A stretch of DNA of 64,000 nt. Origin: Campanula takesimana (taxonomy: Eukaryota; Streptophyta; Magnoliopsida; Asterales; Campanulaceae). Under the pieces are notes generated by a model. The model did no database searches and was not told the DNA's origin. It saw only the letters and a program-made list of their open reading frames with translations. The position numbers and the translations under genes are program-made. The stretch spans positions 806,001 through 870,000 of the forward strand of contig JAOWBW010000036.1 in assembly GCA_026119855.1 (NCBI GenBank), given 5' to 3'. Below, in pieces: positions 58,272-64,000 of the stretch. The number at the start of each line of letters is the position of its first letter. Within the stretch, counting starts at the first letter, position 1.

Positions 58272-59770
58272 CTTGTCTCACCTAGTTGATGTGAATAATT
58301 AGTTATAGTTTGAGAAGATTGAACCCTTCCTAGACTCTACAGAGATTCACAATTTATTTTATTGTGATAAATATCTGCTATCAAGAGATGTTAATAATTT
58401 ATGTACGGTTGCAAGATGAGAAGTTCCTAGTTTCTTCTTGGCATAATTTCTTGCCTTTTAACATACTGAATACAAAGTTGCTTTTGGGAAATAAATTAGA
58501 CTTAAAAGTAACTTATTAACTCTCTGGTATCTTACACTGAGCCTACAAATCATGTTTGTGTTCAATTCAAGCCCAACACTTTATTTTTTGTTGCAGTCAC
58601 TTTATTTTATATTCTCAGCATTAGCATACTGAATGTATAATTAAACTTATATAGCAAGTCAGAATGAGAATCATCGAGGGCCAAGAAAGCTTAATTTTGA
58701 AATGGAAGTTGATGCACAAAAAGTTAATGAAAATGAAGGTATACATTAATACTTATATTCATTTGCAATTACTATTTTTATCTTGTTAGCATACTGAATG
58801 AATCTTTAAACTACACTAGCAGGTCAAAAGAAGAATCATCGAGGGCCAACAAAGCTTAAACGGGTTCATGCGCGTACAAAAGAGGAGCGCGAATTGATTA
58901 TTTTGAACTCCTTTGGCCAACGAGTTGGACCTACACCAAAAATTGTTGAAGAATTTAAGTTCTTCTTGGGAACTCTGGGAAAAGATCCTGACCTTGCGCC
59001 ACTTAATTATACAAGTTTCCCACATTTGCCCACACATGACAGGATATGGCAGTATGTTTTGGTATGTTGTATTGCAGTCACTAATTATTCTCTTTTGCAT
59101 AAATTTGTTAGTGAAATCAGTTGAGATTGCTATGAATATTATTCTAACATTTAATAACTGGAATAGGAAAAATATATGATTAATGGAGATGGAAAAAAGT
59201 TTGTTATGGAGTCTGTGAATTTAAGTTGGCGTGTTCACAAATGCCGAGTCAAGAAGAAGCAAAGAAGCACTACTATCCGTATGACACCGACGAGTTGAGA
59301 TGGGCTAACAAACCTGACACCATTTCAGTTCCTCATTTTAAGGATCTCTTGGAATACTGGCATTGTGAAAAGATTCTGGTACTTATAATTGATTTGGATT
59401 GCTTCAAAAGAAAATTACTCTGAACTTGTACATGATTCCAAAAGAAAAGATCGGTTGCGACTCTTTGGAAAAGGTGTGAAGCAGTCTGATTTGAAAAAAA
59501 AAGGACAAGAAAGGAGGTTTTATATTCCCAACTGAATTCTTGGAGAGTGTGAAAACGAAGTTGGTGCAACAACTTGCTCCCAGTCTTGCAACTATGATTG
59601 TAACTCAGCTTCAAGATGCTAATCCCGGAATGGATTTTGTTGTCCCTAATTTTACGGGACTTTCGGTTGCAAAGGATGCGAATAGTGCACCGCATATCGT
59701 TGAACCAAATCGGCAGTCTGGTGATACAATTAATGAGACGGTTAATCAGGTACTTTCTTTTTCTCTCTTG

Positions 59771-61414
59771 TAAAAGGAATATGATTTGTATCTCTATGTA
59801 TTCGTACATTGTTTTTTTAATCTACGTATTCTCAAATTGGATCAGATGGAGAGTGATTGAGATGCTAGAGGTTGAGTGGAGGTTGGAAACTGGGCACACC
59901 CATCAGGTATAGTGTGATTTTTCTAATGTATATAGTAAATGATTTTCTATTTGAAATTTCTTTGGTCCTCTGGGCTGCCCAGACCGTGAACCCGCTGACC
60001 TCCTGCCCGGCCTGGGAAGGGCCTAAAAATGTCATTCATGTCAATGTCTGGCTCAAAGCTCATTTGGACTTGCCCATTTTTTTTTATCTCTGTCATTTGA
60101 TTAGATTGCATAAGGATCTCATAAATATTTGGCAGTTAACTTCCATCAGTGAATTTGAGTTTTAAGATTAGCATAATTCGGTTTTGTTTCATAGTTTAAC
60201 CTTAACTCCATCCCATACAAAATAATAACCTAGTACCTCCGTCCTAAAATGAATGTCCAAAATAATTTTAAGTATGCTCTTAGTTAAGAAAAAATTTGAT
60301 TTTTTTTTTTGGATATTAATTTTGAGACGGAGGGAGCATAGATAACATGGCTATTGTGAGAAAAGATTAGTACACAGTTAGTATCTTCTCGATGTTATTT
60401 ACCTTTTTTGTATATTAGTACACAGTTAGTTCATCCCACAGATGAATATATGGATGATCGGATGTTATGCAATAGGTCTCACAATTTTATTGACTCTCTT
60501 TCCCATCCCTGCTCACCGTTTCTTCCTGTCAAAGATGTTAGACATTAGCTTAATAATGCCGATGTTAGACATTAGCTTAATAATGCATGGAATGCCTGAA
60601 ATCCTAAATCTGGCCGCAAGAAGTTCTCACAATGACTCTTGGTGCATTATACTTGGAACAATTGCGCTTGAACTTTCACGACTAGTGCAAAGTCTGGACA
60701 CACAACATGCATCCTGCCTGAGTTCATCTTAAACACCACAGAGCAAAATGTAAGAGCCCTAAGGCTTATTATAATCAATTATAATCTCTATGATGCATTT
60801 CCTCTAGTTTGTCTGGCTACCTAAAGCTAACTCTAAGTGAGACCTCACTGTTGGTTGCCAAGAATGGACTGATCTCAAATAAATGAAATTTTTGGGACAT
60901 TCCCTTTGATTTATATTGCTAGTTTTAATGAAATTCAAGTATTAAGTAGATGATTTAGTTTGTAATCAGGATGACTCACCCTATAGTTAAAGTTTACAGC
61001 CTTGTTTTGTTGTTCTAATTAGTTGTATTTTCACTTGCAGGTTCATAGTTAGCATTAGAAGCATTACAATCCAACATGGTGGAGGCTTTTTTTTTGTTGG
61101 TGCATCGTTTGGTGTTTGTAATTACTATGTGTCGATGACACAAAACTTGTTATGTACTTTTGCCACGGAACTTGTCTACTTTTCTTTGTTATGTTAAAAA
61201 CTTGTTAGGTTTTTGCCACTTTGCTATATTATGTAATTAGTATGTGTCGATGACACGTTGTCATGTATACATATATATATTATGTATCTTTTGGGAATGA
61301 AGTTTGTCAATACATGTTAATTATCATGTCAATTAATTTTTTATATAATATTATTTTATTATTTAATTGTATATATATTACTATTATTAGTAATCAATAT
61401 TAATACATAAAAAC
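59771..61414 (+). other. CACTA interior, no gene recognised
   Basis: Holds a short Stowaway-like MITE (about 60236-60336) and a 26-bp tandem duplication (about 60533-60586), and otherwise AT-rich sequence. A 3' UTR of the accessory gene may be within. Confidence 0.4.
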
Positions 61415-61776
61415 AGCCGTTACATTAGGTGTTCATCTAATTTTTGGCGTTACATTAGGTATTCATCTACTTTTTAAACTGGCGTTGCATTAGGTACTCA
61501 TCTACATTTAAAATTGGCGTTGCATTATGTACTCATCTACTTTTTGGCGTTGCATTAGGTGTTCATATAGTTTTAAAATTGGCGTTGCATCAGGTATTTA
61601 TCTAATGCAACGCCAAAGCTCTGGCGTTACATTAGCTTACTTTGTCGTTGCATTAGACCTAATGCAACGCAAGAGAATGCAACGGCCATTTGGCGTTACA
61701 TTAGGCCTAATGTAACGGTTTTTGGGCCCTAATGCAACGAAAATTGGCGTTACATTAGCTCAGAAATGTAGTAATG
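61415..61776 (+). repeat. CACTA right subterminal repeat array
   Basis: GCGTTACATTAG and GCGTTGCATTAG words in repeated 30-50 bp units, the inverse of the left array, ending in the right terminus. Confidence 0.75.
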
Positions 61777-64000
61777 AATTCTACTTCTAAGTTCTTGGGT
61801 ATTGGATACCGGATATGGATCCCACATTTGTATGAATGTGTAAGACTTGAGAAATAGAAACACTATTTAAAAGGGTAAAGATTAACCTATGTGGTAATAA
61901 TGATGCAAAGGTTGCAACATTAATCATAGGAACTTGCGAAGTGTCTTTATCTAGTGGGTTCATATTTGTTTTGAATAAATGTTGTGATGTTCCTACTTTA
62001 AGTAGAAATATTATTTTGATTTCTTTATTAGAATATTATGGACATTTCTTATTTCGAATAATAAAGTGTTTCATTAAATATGATTTGCATTATTGTATTG
62101 TTAATCATATAATGGGACTTTATATCCTTATCTTATAAGAACAAAATAATGAGTATAACATAAATAATGGAAATCTGAATCTAAGGATTTAAGTGTTACA
62201 TTCTTAAAGTATTAATGTCTATGTCAAAAGAAAAGAAACGCATATCTAAAATTCCATGGGACGGACTTTTTAATTCATATGATTTCGAATCATGTGATAT
62301 ATGTGAATCTTGGATATTGATCGATACATCTTTTACTAATAGTGGTGAAAGAAAATACTCTTTTGGACTAATACATATTGATGTATGTAGTTCACTAAAG
62401 TAACAATGGTTGGAAAATGATTTCAGTATCTCATGGAAAAAATATTAGTGTACTCTGATCTGATCAAAGTAATGAATATTTGAGCCATGGACTTTACGAG
62501 AATTCTGCAAAAAGTCTGCAAAATAAGAAAAATAGAATCTGGAAACAACAACCGTACGACTGCATTTTAGGTGTACGCCAAAAGATGAACCGTACGGCTC
62601 TTGTTAACATAATTTTACAGATTGTCTGTAAATTACAGTTTTTCACCTCATGATAAGTCAAATTGATCTTTAATTAACCTTCTGGATTATGTGTTGAAAA
62701 ACAGCTGCGCTTACACTAAATTGAGTTTCATCTAAGGAGGTTCTAAATGTACCATATTTTATATGGAATGAAAGAAAACTTGGTTTGTCTTTCATAAAGA
62801 TTTGTGATGTGATGCTTTTGAGAAAAGTATTGTCTTGGACAAAATCACACCTAAATCTAATAAATGTATTTTCATGGGATATCTTAATGATATTAATTTT
62901 ACACCCTTTAGAGTACAAATCGTTTGTTACTCTAAGTAGCACTTTCTAGATAAATCGTTTATCTCTAAAGAACTAGTGGGAGTAAAATATATCTCAAAGT
63001 GTTCGAGACCCAGAAAATGACATATAACCTAAGATGGAAGTTGAACAAAGTTTCACAAGGAGTTGTGAAAATTCGTTCAAAAATACACATGTTCTTGCAT
63101 ATATGATAGGATAATATCTATATTAAGAAATGTTGATTTCTTGTAATAGAAAGTAATTAGGAAGATATCATTGAGAATGATTGACCTACCACCTATCAAT
63201 ATGCAAAGTCCGCTCCGGATTTAGATCAATGACTTAGAGTCATAAAATCTAAAAGTGAAATCCATGTATCATAATCAAGTTTCGAACTTGATTGTTCTAC
63301 CCTAAGGCTTAAAAACCATAGGATAGAAAATGAGTTTTCTTGGAGAAAACGGACATGGATCGCAATGTGCATATTGATAAAGCACGACTAATTGAGTAAA
63401 GTTAATTCATAATATCGATTATGACGAAACATTATCACCCATAGTCATGCTTAATGTTATTAGAATTCTAATTGTCATGACCTCATATTTTGAATATGAA
63501 ATATGACAAATGGATGTCAAAACAGCATTCCTTAACAGGAACATATTTTAGGATGTACTTGATATAACCTAAAAGTTTTGATTGATCCATAAAATTCTAA
63601 TAAAGTATGCAAGTTGCAGAAATCCATGAAATGGATTGAAGCAAACCGCTTGGAGTGAAATTTCATTTTGATGTAGTATTCAAAGAGTTTGAATTCATCA
63701 AAGATGAAACTTGTGATTACAATAAATTTAGTGGGAGCGTAATAAATCCTAGTCCAATATATGTGGTTGACATATAATTCATTTTGAAAGAGTTTCATAA
63801 TAAAAGACTTGGTTAAAGCCACTTATATCCTTGGAATTTAGATTTATGTAGATAAATCTGAAAGGTAGATTGGTTAAAGTTAAGGTACTAATATAGACAA
63901 GATAGTGAAAAGTTCACTATGCAAGACTCTTGGAGAGGTTACTTGCAAAAGTCTAATGGCATTAATCTTTGCAAGATTTAGTCTTACTGGAAGACTAATG
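61777..64000 (+). pseudogene. Decayed Copia pol (right part), continues past the window
   Basis: Protease trace (WVLDTG-like reading near 61796), pre-integrase and integrase traces (GLIHIDVC near 62365), the integrase C-terminal region (about 62850-62950), and RT (DVKTAFLN at 63513-63536, ATYILGI at 63818-63838), all with stops and frame changes. It belongs with 42960-43635, the CACTA being inserted between. The 3' end lies beyond 64000. Confidence 0.75.

Larger units (their letters stand above)
44495..59770 (+). pseudogene. CACTA accessory gene with plant transposase (Ptta/En/Spm) domain
   Basis: Probable exons: 44495-44515 (ATG), 44679-about 44745, 58663-58738, 58823-59061, 59167-about 59380, and a last part to about 59750. 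The 58823 exon reads NHRGPTKLKRVHARTKEERE and continues with the features of Pfam Transposase_24 (PF03004, by memory). Splice sites GT/AG fit at 58739, 58821-58822, 59062 and 59165-59166. A frame break near 59250 separates two clearly homologous halves, so the gene is damaged. The nested Sirevirus-like element lies in the large intron after exon 2. Its role in transposition is unclear; no catalytic DDE protein accompanies it. The exon at 58663 repeats the start of the next exon. Confidence 0.6.
43636..61776 (+). mobile_element. CACTA transposon, about 18 kb including a nested Copia element
   Basis: Left end CACTACTACATTTCGGAGC, right end its near complement (GTAGTAATG), with AAT at 43633-43635 and 61777-61779. 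Subterminal arrays of TAATGTAACG/TAATGCAACG words in both orientations occupy about 43655-43835 and 61415-61765. Subtracting the 13,262-bp nested element leaves about 4.9 kb, which holds one accessory gene (below) and no recognisable DDE transposase, so it looks non-autonomous. It sits in the decayed Copia. Confidence 0.85.

Noticed and set aside
59333..59809. A 158-codon minus-strand frame
   Set aside because: It is antisense to the CACTA gene exons, which have homology in the plus frames.
62670..62942. A 90-codon minus-strand frame
   Set aside because: The plus strand here reads as decayed Copia integrase.

Overview
This is a eudicot-type nuclear plant DNA window made almost entirely of nested transposable elements around one ordinary gene. 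The evidence is an intronless plant ABCG half-transporter gene, dense Stowaway-type MITEs, Ty3/Athila-type and Ty1/Sirevirus-type retrotransposons with env-position ORFs, a plant MULE and CACTA elements. I cannot name the species.

Layout. 1-2117: 3' end of an Athila-like element (3' UTR plus LTR). 2118-5435: MITEs, two of them inserted inside other MITEs. 5781-7811: ABCG transporter gene, the only non-transposon gene seen. 7932-8585: more MITEs. 8894-9369: left end of a CACTA-like element. 9370-40929: a noncoding LTR retrotransposon arranged as LTR-internal-LTR-internal-LTR and bounded by one 5-bp target duplication (GTTTA). It has been a landing pad for a complete Athila-like element (10535-21875), a MULE (25843-30214), a solo LTR (35107-36072), a noncoding CACTA (37473-39502) and a Mutator-type MITE (40004-40754). 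42960-64000: a very decayed Copia element, split by an 18-kb CACTA (43636-61776), which is itself split by a 13-kb Sirevirus-like Copia element on the minus strand (45010-58271). Most insertions are closed by matching target duplications (CCCGG, GTTTA, TCTAAATAA, TTAAC, TAG, TAGATTATA, AAT, CTTGT), so relative ages can be read.

How the parts work. No retrotransposon here looks autonomous: each pol is broken by stops or frameshifts, and the MULE transposase has two frame breaks. The Sirevirus-like element has almost identical LTRs and an uninterrupted two-exon env-position gene while its gag-pol is shifted several times.

Most interesting signals. (1) A small hairpin with compensatory changes and a tetraloop, in three copies in the Athila-like 3' UTRs. 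(2) In both the Athila-like and the Sirevirus-like element, the motif cluster of the LTR recurs just upstream of the env-position ORF, which suggests a separate promoter for it. (3) The two env-position proteins, from Ty3 and Ty1 lineages, look colinear in part. (4) A second polypurine tract lies about 280-310 nt upstream of the 3' LTR in both Athila-like elements. (5) The ABCG gene has Leu for Ser in its ATP-binding signature. All calls were made by eye; no search was run.
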